Shown here: one piece after another, positions 25,832-33,562 of the stretch | Position numbering within the stretch: the first letter of the stretch is position 1 | Layout of the letters: the number at the start of each line of letters is the position of its first letter | DNA from: Saprospiraceae bacterium | GTDB taxonomy: Bacteria > Bacteroidota > Bacteroidia > Chitinophagales > Saprospiraceae | Assembly: GCA_022448955.1 (NCBI GenBank) | Contig: JAKVCU010000061.1 | Span: 3,854-67,853, forward strand | DNA: 64,000 nucleotides | Direction of reading: 5' to 3' | Notes under the pieces: model-generated | What the model saw: only the letters and a program-made list of their open reading frames with translations | What the model was told of the DNA's origin: nothing | The model's database searches: none | Program-made: the position numbers and the translations under genes

Positions 25832-25946
25832 GCTAAAAATAAAATCTCCCTCTCGGGAAAGAATGGCTCCCCTTCGTTGTCTAAAGCATGAAGTAAGAAT
25901 AAAGTACTTCATACTGAAACTTAGAAAAGAAATCAGACTAATCTTT

Positions 25947-26118
25947 TCTAAGAACTTGTTTGGAAATTTGTTCTTTGAGGCGATTTTGTCAATAATTAGG
26001 TTAGATAAGGCCAAAGGTTACGATTTTAGCCATAGCTAAATGAGTGTTCTTTGAACGAGATATAAGCTAATTAGTGGTGAAATAAGCCCGACTAATGAAT
26101 TCCAAACAAGTTCTAAGA
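25947..26118. mobile_element. R4: MITE-like element with 19-bp terminal inverted repeats
   Basis: The left end TCTaAGAACTTGTTTGGAA (25947-25965) and the right end TTCCAAACAAGTTCTtAGA (26100-26118) are inverted repeats with one mismatch; the inner 15 bp match perfectly. The 172-bp element has no convincing ORF and fills the gap between the cystathionine enzyme gene and the TonB-receptor-like gene. Its end (GAACTTGTTTGGAAA) resembles the ends of R2 (GAAGTTGTTTGAAAA), which suggests one transposase family acts on both. Confidence 0.7.
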
Positions 26119-26176
26119 TTGATAACAAAGGTGAGCTTTTCTTTTTAGCTTACACAAACCATTAAAAATCAACCCG

Positions 26177-28987
26177 ATGAGAAGGTTTTTTCTTTTATGC
26201 TGCTTGGTATTATGTGGGGGATTCATTTGTGCTCAAACTTATAATGTTTCCGGTATAGTACGCGATCAAGATTCAGGAGATGCACTTGTTGGTGCTCATG
26301 TCGCTATAGTCCACCAAATCAGTAAAGAAGAGCAAAGTAGCATCACAAATGAAAGAGGATTATTCCGTATCAAAAGTGTAGTCCCCGGCGACTATCAAAT
26401 CACCATTACCTACCTTGGCTACGCTCCTGTTCAGCAAAATCTTACAGTGGAAAATAGCAATGTTCGTCTACAAGTAGATTCCAAAGCCACTTCAACGGAT
26501 TTAAAGGAGGTGGAAGTGACCGAGAAAATCCCATTAGCAGTACAAAAAGGAGATACCACGCAATATAATGCCAATGCCTACAAAACCAATCCCGATGCTA
26601 ATGCCGAAGACCTGATCAAAAAAATGCCAGGTATCATTGTGCAGAATGGTGCTGTACAAGCCCAAGGAGAAGATGTCAAAGAAGTACTGGTTGATGGCAA
26701 GCCATTTTTTGGAAATGATCCTACCGCAGCACTCCGCAATTTACCCGCAGCAGTCATTCAAAGAATCGAAGTTTTTGATCAAAAAAGTGAGCAGGCCCAA
26801 TTCTCTGGTGTAGAAGATGGCGAAACAACAAAAACAATAAATATTGTAACCAAACCAGGTATGCGTATCGGACAGTTTGGAAAAGTTTATGGCGGCTATG
26901 GTTACGAAGATGAAAGCGAAGCAAATAGATATCGTGCAGGAGGAAATACCAATATATTTAATGGCAATCAACGAATATCACTCATCGCACAATCCAATAA
27001 TATTAATCAGCAAAACTTTGCAGCAGAAGACTTACTAGGCGTCGTTGGTAGCTCCGGAAGAAGAGGGGGCCGTGGCGGAAGAGGTGGCGGAAGAGGCAAT
27101 AGAAGTAATGATTTCCTGATTAATCAACAAGGAGGTATTGCTCAAACCCATGCTCTTGGTCTTAATTATAATGATCAATGGGGTGAAAAAGTAGAAGTGG
27201 CTGCTAGCTACTTCTTCAATCAAACAGATACCGACCTGAATCAAGATATTTTCCAAAATTTCATTGATGATAGATCAGATTTTACGCAGACCTACCAAGA
27301 AACCACCACAAGCTCTTCTAAAAATACCAACCACAGAGCCAATCTAAGACTCAACTATAGAATTGATGATAATAATTCCATCTTAGTTCGCCCTAGACTT
27401 ACCATCCAACAAAATGATGGCCTAGAAGATACCTTCGGACAAAACTTTAGAGGAGATACGCCTGTTAGCGAAACCAATTATGATTTTGCTAGTGAACTAG
27501 AAGCCCTTAACTTCTCCAATACCCTGCTATACCGACACCGCTTCGCTAAACGTGGACGAACATTTTCCGTAAGGGTAAATACCAATTACTCCAATAATAC
27601 AGGAGAAAGTAACCTCCTAACCAACGATGTTAACCAATTCAACAACCTAAATTCAGATGGTTGGTCTTTATCCTCTAATATTGATTACACAGAACCTTTA
27701 GGAGAAAAAGGAGGCTTACAGTTTACTTACAGCACCTCTTATCGCGAAGATGATTCAGATAGAGAAACTTTCGATTTTGATGAAGTCTCCAATGATTATA
27801 CCGACCTGAACGAACCACTATCCAATATATTCAAAAGCGATTATTTGACACATAGAATTGGTGGTGGATATCGCTCATTTGACAGAGCGCGTTTCTTTAT
27901 GGTAAGAGTTAATTATCAATGGGCTGAATTGCAAAATGAGCAAATATTCCCATTCCAAGATCAATTCAAACGCACCTTTAGAAATGTTCTGCCTTTCGCC
28001 ATGGCTAGATTCCGCTTTGACAAAGAAACGAACTTAAGAATTTTCTACCGTACTAGCACCTCTCCACCCAGTATTACACAACTTGCAGAAGTAGTCGACA
28101 ACACTAACCCGCTTCAGTTGAGTGCTGGAAATCCTGACTTAGAGCAGAATTACCAACACAGCCTTTTCTTACGTTACAATAGCACTAGTTCGGAAAAAGC
28201 AACTGTCTTCTACGCATTAATTGGTGGTACATATACCAATAATTACGTCGGAAATAGCACTTTCATTGCTGCTACGGATACCTTGATCCTAAATAGCGTG
28301 GTTTTACCAAGAGGTGGCCAGCTTACCACACCTGTCAACTTAAATGGCAACTGGAGCGCAAGAACTTTTATCACCTATGGAATGCCTTTAAGAAAGTTAA
28401 AAACCAACCTAAATTTGAATATCTCCGCTAACTTCAATCGCCTACCAGGATTGATTAATGGCGAGTTGAACTACTCTAATAATACTACTCTAGGACTTGG
28501 AGTTGTACTGAGTAGTAACATCAGTGAGAAGGTAGATTTCACAATAGGCTCTACATCAACTTTTAATGATATCAACAACAGCTTGAATACCCAACTAAAT
28601 ACACAATACTTCCAGCAAAACTCTGAAGTCGCACTTAACTTCATATTCGGTAGCGGAATCGTTCTCCGAAGCAGCCTAAAAAACCAATTATTTAGTGGAT
28701 TTTCAGATGATTTGGATCAAAACTTCTGGTTGTGGAGTGCAAATATTGGTAAAAAACTATTCAAAGATCAGCTCGGGGAAATTACCTTATCGGTATTCGA
28801 CTTACTAGGACAAAATACAAGCATTCAGCGAAATATTACAGAAACCTACATCGAAGACCTTCGTACACAGGTGCTACAACGATACATCATGCTTAGCTTC
28901 ACCTACCAATTCCGTAATTTCGGAAAAATGCCAAAAGAAGAAAGCAGAGAAGAACGTCGTCGCCGATGGAGAGAAGGAAGATTCTAA
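26177..28987 (+). CDS. TonB-dependent-receptor-like outer membrane beta-barrel protein
   Basis: A signal peptide (about 1-19, ending FICAQ) is followed by a carboxypeptidase-regulatory-like domain (about 21-105: VSGIVRDQDSGDALVGAHV), a plug-like domain (about 140-235: EDLIKKMPGIIV, VLVDGKPFFGNDP, NIVTKPG) and a long barrel region to residue 936 with many alternating strands. No separate TonB box was seen. Two unusual features: an Arg/Gly-rich insert at about 294-310 (repeats of GRGG) and a C-terminus that does not end in the usual aromatic barrel signal but in a basic stretch (REERRRRWREGRF). The next gene, 22 bp on, encodes a lipoprotein, and the two probably work together. Confidence 0.88.
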   Translation: MRRFFLLCCLVLCGGFICAQTYNVSGIVRDQDSGDALVGAHVAIVHQISKEEQSSITNERGLFRIKSVVPGDYQITITYLGYAPVQQNLTVENSNVRLQVDSKATSTDLKEVEVTEKIPLAVQKGDTTQYNANAYKTNPDANAEDLIKKMPGIIVQNGAVQAQGEDVKEVLVDGKPFFGNDPTAALRNLPAAVIQRIEVFDQKSEQAQFSGVEDGETTKTINIVTKPGMRIGQFGKVYGGYGYEDESEANRYRAGGNTNIFNGNQRISLIAQSNNINQQNFAAEDLLGVVGSSGRRGGRGGRGGGRGNRSNDFLINQQGGIAQTHALGLNYNDQWGEKVEVAASYFFNQTDTDLNQDIFQNFIDDRSDFTQTYQETTTSSSKNTNHRANLRLNYRIDDNNSILVRPRLTIQQNDGLEDTFGQNFRGDTPVSETNYDFASELEALNFSNTLLYRHRFAKRGRTFSVRVNTNYSNNTGESNLLTNDVNQFNNLNSDGWSLSSNIDYTEPLGEKGGLQFTYSTSYREDDSDRETFDFDEVSNDYTDLNEPLSNIFKSDYLTHRIGGGYRSFDRARFFMVRVNYQWAELQNEQIFPFQDQFKRTFRNVLPFAMARFRFDKETNLRIFYRTSTSPPSITQLAEVVDNTNPLQLSAGNPDLEQNYQHSLFLRYNSTSSEKATVFYALIGGTYTNNYVGNSTFIAATDTLILNSVVLPRGGQLTTPVNLNGNWSARTFITYGMPLRKLKTNLNLNISANFNRLPGLINGELNYSNNTTLGLGVVLSSNISEKVDFTIGSTSTFNDINNSLNTQLNTQYFQQNSEVALNFIFGSGIVLRSSLKNQLFSGFSDDLDQNFWLWSANIGKKLFKDQLGEITLSVFDLLGQNTSIQRNITETYIEDLRTQVLQRYIMLSFTYQFRNFGKMPKEESREERRRRWREGRF

Positions 28988-29009
28988 ACTCTTAAACTCA
29001 CTAATCATA

Positions 29010-29474
29010 ATGAAGTATACCGTTTTACCTACAATCATAGCCGCTTTATTGGTACTCAGTGCTTGCAATAGCTCAAAAGAAGCACAAAAAGCACCTGAAT
29101 CGACCGCTGCTGCTGCACCTAATATTTCTCAACAAGCAGATAGAGAAAGTAGAAGAGCTCAATTTGAAGAAAGAAGAAAACAGCAAATGGCTGCTTTAGT
29201 AGAACAGTTAAATCTAACAGAAGAGCAAAAAGCAAAATTTGATGACATTAATAAGTTCTACAGAAATAAATTTCAAGAAATTAGAAATAATAACCAAGGT
29301 GACCGCCAAAGTATGCGCGAAGCAATCATGCAAATCAGAGAAGAGCAAGATATCGAACTAGAAGCTTTACTCACACCAGAGCAATATCAAACCTTTAAGA
29401 AATTTCAAGAAGAACAACGCCAAAACCGCAGAAGCCGCAGTGGACGTAGAGGAAGAGGTGGCAATCGTGGTTAA
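29010..29474 (+). CDS. Lipoprotein with Spy/CpxP-like helical domain and RG-rich tail
   Basis: The leader ends in the lipobox LSAC (C19), so the protein should be lipid-anchored. The mature part is highly charged and helical; VEQLNLTEEQKAKFDDINK and LLTPEQYQTFKKFQ are LTxxQ-like segments of the Spy/CpxP periplasmic chaperone group. The last ~20 residues are an Arg/Gly/Ser tail (RSRSGRRGRGGNRG). It is 22 bp downstream of the TonB-receptor-like gene and surely in the same operon. Both products carry RG-rich stretches, which hints at a shared partner. Confidence 0.82.
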   Translation: MKYTVLPTIIAALLVLSACNSSKEAQKAPESTAAAAPNISQQADRESRRAQFEERRKQQMAALVEQLNLTEEQKAKFDDINKFYRNKFQEIRNNNQGDRQSMREAIMQIREEQDIELEALLTPEQYQTFKKFQEEQRQNRRSRSGRRGRGGNRG

Positions 29475-29590
29475 AAAAGCTTTAAACAAATTGGTATAAT
29501 AACTTTTAAAATACACTAAAATCCAAGTACACTGTAATTTAAGTTTATTGAAATTTTGAACCAGCTGATGGTTGCTCTGATTAGGGCACT

Positions 29591-29640
29591 GCAGAGCTGA
29601 GTATACAAGGCAGAGCTGAGTATACAAGGCAGAGCTGAGT
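29591..29640 (+). repeat. Tandem repeat, 19-bp unit, 2.6 copies
   Basis: The unit GCAGAGCTGAGTATACAAG occurs at 29591-29609 and 29610-29628, followed by 12 bases of a third copy (29629-29640). The copies are identical, so the expansion is recent or under correction. It runs into repeat R3a. There are no spacers, so it is not a CRISPR array. Confidence 0.9.
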
Positions 29641-29696
29641 GAAAAAATGCCTTCATAACACTAAGTAATCCAGATTATAGTGTATTAATTAATGCT
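29629..29696 (+). repeat. R3a: small dispersed repeat (pair with 38588-38664)
   Basis: The stretch GAGCTGAGTGAAAAAATGCC, CTTCATAACACTAAGTAATC and onward to TTAATTAATGCTC aligns with the segment at 38588-38664 along about 70 bp. An internal hairpin (ACACTAAGTAATC with GATTATAGTGT) is kept in both copies with changed bases. No gene lies in the 29475-29747 gap. Confidence 0.55.
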
Positions 29697-29747
29697 CAAA
29701 AAATTAACCAAATGCCTTTTCATCGGTTATAAAAAGAAAATCGATCT

Positions 29748-30029
29748 ATGAAGGCTCTTTGGAATGGAACCGTCATCGCAGAAAGCGATCAAACTGTTGT
29801 CGTGGAAGGCAATCACTACTTCCCCGCAGACAGTATCAATAAAGAATATTTCAAAAGTTCTAATCACCAAACTACCTGTTTTTGGAAAGGTAAAGCTTCT
29901 TATTACAACATTGATGTCAATGGCTCCACCAATGAAAATGCGGCTTGGTACTATCCAGAACCATCAGAAAAAGCACAAAATATTAAAGATCATGTAGCTT
30001 TTTGGAAAGGAGTTGATGTGATTCAATAA
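29748..30029 (+). CDS. DUF427 family protein
   Basis: A 93-residue protein matching the DUF427 pattern: MKALWNGTVIAESD, VVVEGNHYFPADS, CFWKGKASYYNI and AAWYYPEPSEKAQNIKDHVAFW. It is a compact beta-fold with conserved aromatic residues; homologues bind unknown small ligands. There is no signal peptide, so it is cytoplasmic. It is followed by a repeat-like GC-richer stretch. Confidence 0.9.
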   Translation: MKALWNGTVIAESDQTVVVEGNHYFPADSINKEYFKSSNHQTTCFWKGKASYYNIDVNGSTNENAAWYYPEPSEKAQNIKDHVAFWKGVDVIQ

Positions 30030-30042
30030 ACTTTTTAGGGAG

Positions 30043-30166
30043 CTCCCTGTGAAGGCAAAGTCCTTCACAGGTCAGGCTATCCGTTCCGATGCCGATAGTC
30101 GTCGGCATCCCACTTCTATCCTTAGCTCATCTCGCCTTCGCCCTTCGGTCTCGGTCTTTTTAAAAC
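30043..30166 (+). repeat. REP-like element of the Bacteroidota intergenic type
   Basis: GC-richer than its surroundings, with GATGCCGA (30089-30096) pairing with TCGGCATC (30103-30110), the text GGTCAGGCTATCCGTTCC on the left and GCCTTCGCCCTTCGG, GTCTCGG and a T-run on the right. Very similar REP-like sequences with a variable central hairpin between a 'GGGCTATCCGTT' part and a 'TATCCCTAAC/TATCCTTAGC' part are, from general knowledge, common after genes in Bacteroidota genomes. It may also end transcription of the DUF427 gene. Confidence 0.55.
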
Positions 30167-30182
30167 AGCGCTGAAGAAACAA

Positions 30183-30214
30183 TTTGTTTTTTAAAATAAA
30201 TTGTTTTAATTTTG
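30183..30214 (+). promoter_or_regulatory. Candidate promoter with four direct TTGTTTTAA repeats
   Basis: TTTG (30183-30186), 20-bp spacer and TAATTTTG (30207-30214) fit the Bacteroidota promoter. The motif (A/T)TTGTTTTAA (first copy TTTGTTTTTTAA) is repeated at about 30183, 30200, 30211 and 30231, which could be an operator array or simple low-complexity DNA. Confidence 0.5.
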
Positions 30215-30253
30215 TTTTAAGAATACAAATTTGTTTTAAAAGAGATCGAACTT

Positions 30254-31009
30254 ATGAAATATATAAAAGAAAAAGGGATCCGTTTCCTCAAAAAAAATTG
30301 GATGAAAGTAGGACTTATTGCTATTTTACTCTTTATCCTATTTAAGAAGGACTTTAGCTTCCAAATCAACTTCAATACACCGCTCCAACAACAAGAAGAG
30401 CAGCATTTACCAGTAAAGCAAAGCAAGAAGAATAAAAAACAAGAATTATTTACAGATAATAACACGGAGCAAAGCACTTCCAACAAAAGCGCTGTTTTAG
30501 ATCATCTAAAAGTGCCATTCTGGGGTAGTAGCAAGAAAAAAACAACTCCCCAATATCTAAGTCAATTGATGAAAGTAAATGATGAAATCAAAAATACTTT
30601 TATCAAACGCTTTGCTCATGTAGCCATCACCGAGCAAAAAAAATACGGAATTCCAGCATCTATCACTATGGCCAATGCCTTGTTAAACTCTTGGGCTGGA
30701 CAAGCCCCTTGGGCAAAAGAAGGCAATAATATTTTCAAACTTACTTGCTCTGAAGATTGGTTAGGTGATAGCAATGACTATGATGGCCAATGCTTACGTC
30801 AGTACGAGAATGCATGGACGAGCTTTAGAGATCATAGCTTTTTCTTAACTACTGGTGCCTATGCTAATGATTTCTCTAGACTGGAACCAAATGACAATGA
30901 AGCTTGGGCAGAGCTTCTTGGCAAGACCGTCTTCCGTGAAAAAAACCGTTATGAGGAAAGCTTATTATTCGTTATCGAAGAATACATGCTTGGAGAGCTC
31001 AATGAATAA
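30254..31009 (+). CDS. Membrane-anchored glucosaminidase-family (GH73/FlgJ-like) protein, probably inactive
   Basis: A basic N-terminus and one membrane helix (about 17-31) are followed by a polar linker and a GH73-type domain from about residue 115: YGIPASITMANALLNSWAG, NNIFKLTC, CLRQYENAWTSFRDHSFFL. In active enzymes the third segment reads ALLESGWG/ALLESGAG, whose Glu is the general acid; here Asn145 stands in its place (ALLNSWAG). The protein is thus probably a cell-wall-binding or regulatory pseudoenzyme facing the periplasm. It has two Cys (TCSEDW, GQCLRQ) that match the disulfide-like pair of Bacteroidota homologues. Single gene ending at a strong hairpin. Confidence 0.85.
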   Translation: MKYIKEKGIRFLKKNWMKVGLIAILLFILFKKDFSFQINFNTPLQQQEEQHLPVKQSKKNKKQELFTDNNTEQSTSNKSAVLDHLKVPFWGSSKKKTTPQYLSQLMKVNDEIKNTFIKRFAHVAITEQKKYGIPASITMANALLNSWAGQAPWAKEGNNIFKLTCSEDWLGDSNDYDGQCLRQYENAWTSFRDHSFFLTTGAYANDFSRLEPNDNEAWAELLGKTVFREKNRYEESLLFVIEEYMLGELNE

Positions 31010-31077
31010 ATCATTTTAATTTCAGATAGTACTTTTAACATATCATTGAAGACTTACTACTGATCACAAAATGAAAG

Positions 31078-31129
31078 TTGTACTTTGATAAGAAATACTA
31101 TAAAGCTATTATTCCTTATCAAAGTACAA
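31078..31129. terminator. Long perfect hairpin between convergent genes
   Basis: TTGTACTTTGATAAG (31078-31092) pairs perfectly over 15 bp with CTTATCAAAGTACAA (31115-31129), with a 22-nt loop. The right arm includes the stop codon of the minus-strand gene. It probably ends transcription from both sides. Confidence 0.65.
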
Positions 31130-31691
31130 ATCTAAGGCCTAAACTAGTGACTAAACTATTAAAGTGAGAAGTATTTATGCCGTCTTCAACTTCTTCTAAA
31201 CCATAAATACTTCGATAGCCAGCCAAAAAACTTAATCGCATACTAGGGTTCAATCGGACTTCTGCACCAGCCTCCGGCCTAAATTGAAAAATTCGTTGCT
31301 CTTCTATACTTTCTATACCACTTACACTTAAAATGTCATTATCAATCAGGCCTTGTCCCAACCTAACACCTGCAATAATATTCAAGTAATACTTTACAGA
31401 AAAAACATATTCAAACCTTATCCCTCTTTCCGAATAACGCGCTTCAAGTCGCTCATATGCATCCAAATGCATAATTTGCGCACTTTGGAAATTCTGAAAA
31501 TAATAAAGAGAACAATAAAAACCTTTGTAAAAAAAACCAGCACTCAAACTCCCACCAATCTGAATTGCACTACCTATTTCATTGAATTCAACGGCTGGGT
31601 GAATTTGCAAACCCAATGGAGATTCAGCCCTTTGACCAATAATATTCGTCAGAGGAATACAAAAAATAAGAAGTAAGATGACATATTTCAT
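31119..31691 (-). CDS. Small outer membrane beta-barrel protein, unknown
   Basis: A signal peptide (1-19, ending TNIIGQ) is followed by about 170 residues of alternating hydrophobic/polar strands (IQIGGSLSAGFFYKGFYCSLYYF, so written as two strands: IQIGGSLSAGFF and GFYCSLYYF) ending in SLGLRFVL. It fits an eight-stranded outer membrane barrel of the porin-family type. No specific family was recognised. It is a single gene. Confidence 0.75.
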   Translation of the reverse strand: MKYVILLLIFCIPLTNIIGQRAESPLGLQIHPAVEFNEIGSAIQIGGSLSAGFFYKGFYCSLYYFQNFQSAQIMHLDAYERLEARYSERGIRFEYVFSVKYYLNIIAGVRLGQGLIDNDILSVSGIESIEEQRIFQFRPEAGAEVRLNPSMRLSFLAGYRSIYGLEEVEDGINTSHFNSLVTSLGLRFVL

Positions 31692-32177
31692 GGCTATTTC
31701 TACAAAATAAATAAAGAATTTGAATCATGTAGTAAAACGCTAGAACTCGATCTGTAGTAAGGCAAATTCTTAAATTCGCTTTTCCTCAAATTGATCAAAG
31801 CTTACGATTCTACTCTCCTTCAACAAATTGATGAATCCTTTCGTTGAATCAAGGGCTGTTCCAATCACAATGAATAGCAAGTTTTCTGCTATACAATTCT
31901 TGAATCTATATCTCTTGGCAGAAAATATAGCAACCTATTTCTTTTAACACCATCCGAAGCTGATATAATGAAATTTACACCACCTTTAAAAAACTTATCA
32001 GCCCCTAATTCTAAATGCTACATGATAGCTTCAAAAAGTTAATAGGTGCCAAACCGCAGCTATCATATCAAATAATTAAAATAAAAGAAGTGATAGAAAG
32101 TGAGCTATCCCATTCAAGCAGAAAAAAAAGTACCCTTGGGAAAATAACAAATTCTCCCAACCGCTGGTGGTATCCTA
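31692..32177. other. Intergenic region without recognised features
   Basis: 486 bp between two minus-strand genes. Only short spurious frames are present, and no repeat of the R1-R4 families, promoter consensus or RNA was seen. A short inverted pair near the end (CCCTTGGGA and TCTCCCAA) lies just after the YebC stop and may help end that transcript. Confidence 0.35.
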
Positions 32178-32912
32178 CTATTCCATATCCATATTGTGGA
32201 ATACATTGATGACATCATCATCATCTTCCATTTTATCAATCAGCTTAATCACATCCTCTACTTGATCCTCTTCTAACTTCTTGGTATGCGTAGGAATACG
32301 AACCAGCTCAGATTCCTTAACTTCTAGCTCATTTTCTTCCAGACCTCTTTGAAGATTCCCAAAATCTTCAAAAGAACAAGAAAAGACAACAAAATCAACA
32401 TCTTTCTCTTCATCTTTCTCGGTTTTGATTTCTTCCAAACCAAAATCGATCAACTCCAATTCCAGTTCTTCAATATCAAAACTATCAGAAGCCTCCACTT
32501 TAAAGTTAGCCTTGCGTTCAAACATATAGTCAACTGAACCCGATACACCTAATGAACCATTCATTTTTGAAAAATGGTGTCTTACATTAGCCACGGTACG
32601 TTGCTTATTATTTGTGGCAGTCTCCACAATAACTGCAACGCCATGTGGAGCATACCCTTCATAAACCACCTCGTCAAATGCCTCTGCATCTTTAGAGGAG
32701 GCCTTTTTGATGGCATTCTCCACATTAGACTTAGGCATATTGGATGCTTTGGCATTTTGGATAGCCATACGCAAACGAGAGTTATAGGCCGGATCAGGGC
32801 CACCTTCTTTTACAGCAATACTAATTTCACGGCCAATCTTAGTAAAAGTTTTTGCCATATTGGCCCAGCGTTTCATCTTACGCTCTTTACGAAATTCAAA
32901 TGCGCGTCCCAT
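32178..32912 (-). CDS. yebC: YebC/PmpR family protein
   Basis: A 244-residue cytoplasmic protein of the YebC family, whose members act as transcription regulators or, as shown for some, help ribosomes on proline-rich stretches. The three-domain pattern is visible: helical N-terminus with KMKRWANMAKTFTKIGREI, then MAIQNAKASNMPKSNVENAI, GYAPHGVAVIVE, GSLGVSGSVDYMF, and the acidic C-terminus (KMEDDDDV). The first residues read GRAFEFRKERK instead of the usual AGHSKW; this variant is frequent in Bacteroidota. A minus-strand promoter candidate is at 32938-32971. Confidence 0.95.
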   Translation of the reverse strand: MGRAFEFRKERKMKRWANMAKTFTKIGREISIAVKEGGPDPAYNSRLRMAIQNAKASNMPKSNVENAIKKASSKDAEAFDEVVYEGYAPHGVAVIVETATNNKQRTVANVRHHFSKMNGSLGVSGSVDYMFERKANFKVEASDSFDIEELELELIDFGLEEIKTEKDEEKDVDFVVFSCSFEDFGNLQRGLEENELEVKESELVRIPTHTKKLEEDQVEDVIKLIDKMEDDDDVINVFHNMDME

Positions 32913-32937
32913 AACTATTTTTTTATTTTTTGCGCTG

Positions 32938-32971
32938 CAAAAATACTAGTATTTCCTAAAAGAAAAAACAA
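32938..32971 (-). promoter_or_regulatory. Candidate promoter of the yebC gene
   Basis: On the minus strand TTG (32971-32969), a 23-bp spacer and TATTTTTG (32945-32938), 25 bp before the start codon. The -7 element is good; the spacing is at the long end. Confidence 0.45.
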
Positions 32972-33109
32972 GATCCTTTATTAGTATCAGGCAGAAATTT
33001 ACTTTTTGCTTCCTTGAAGTATTTCAAACAAATGACCCACACAATAAATTTCTACTATCTAAAAATAATAAATAACCCAAATAGGAAAGTATCTTACGAT
33101 TTTTTAGAA

Positions 33110-33490
33110 GAAGTTGTTTAAGCGGCTAGTCAAAATTGCTTGTATATAGATTCCTGCCAGCCGGCAGGCACGGCGTCAGCTCAAAAATAGTAAGTAACTG
33201 ACGATAGGAAAGTTACGCACGATTTTTGAGCGAATATAAAGCTGTCAACCTGTGGCTGAAATTTCATTGTACCAATTTCAGCCTGCCAGCAGGCAGGATT
33301 TAGAGCAAACTTATAAGCAATATGGTCATTCAAGGATTATAGTTGGAGTACCAAGGCAAAGCTCTTTTTGAGTTTTATAGCCCCCTTATTTATAGGGGTT
33401 GAAAAACTTGCCTCTCCAGTAGGCGAGGCTGAAGCATATGGTTCTCAAAATATTATTCGTGGATAGCAAAATCTATTTTTAAACAACTCC
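33110..33490. mobile_element. R2A: copy of repeat R2 interrupted by R1b
   Basis: The left end GAAGTTGTTTAA (33110-33121) and the right end TTAAACAACTCC (to 33490) are inverted repeats of the R2 type. The part 33342-33490 aligns with the intact copy R2B (TACCAAGGCaAAGCTC, TTTTTGAGTTT, AGGCgaGGCTGAAGCAT). Between the left end and this part lies a complete R1 element, so R1 jumped into R2. Confidence 0.65.
33118..33316 (-). repeat. R1b: full-length copy of dispersed repeat R1, inverted
   Basis: The reverse complement aligns with R1d (58161-58340) and R1c (38185-38364): the CCTGCC palindrome, AATTGGTACAATGAAATTTC, AGCCACAGGTTGACAGC, a central hairpin and the end ATACAAGCAATTTTGACTAG. Its hairpin arms are GCTCAAAAAT (33179-33188) and ATTTTTGAGC (33222-33231), with inner GTAACT/AGTTAC pairs; the outer arms are a perfect 10-bp match. 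Confidence 0.8.
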
Positions 33491-33562
33491 GAAAAGTACT
33501 AAAAGGTTTTTGAAGAAAAAATCAGATTTTAAAATTGACTGATTGCCTAACTTTGTCCCACT

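Noticed and set aside
25796-26014. 72-aa minus-strand frame between the cystathionine enzyme and TonB-like genes
   Set aside because: It overlaps the end of a real gene and half of the inverted-repeat element R4; low-complexity protein with no promoter.
29591-29640. Possible small CRISPR array
   Set aside because: The repeats are directly joined without spacers and there are no cas genes; it is a plain tandem repeat.
32015-32209. 64-aa frame before yebC
   Set aside because: It overlaps the end of yebC, and its sequence shows no domain or leader.
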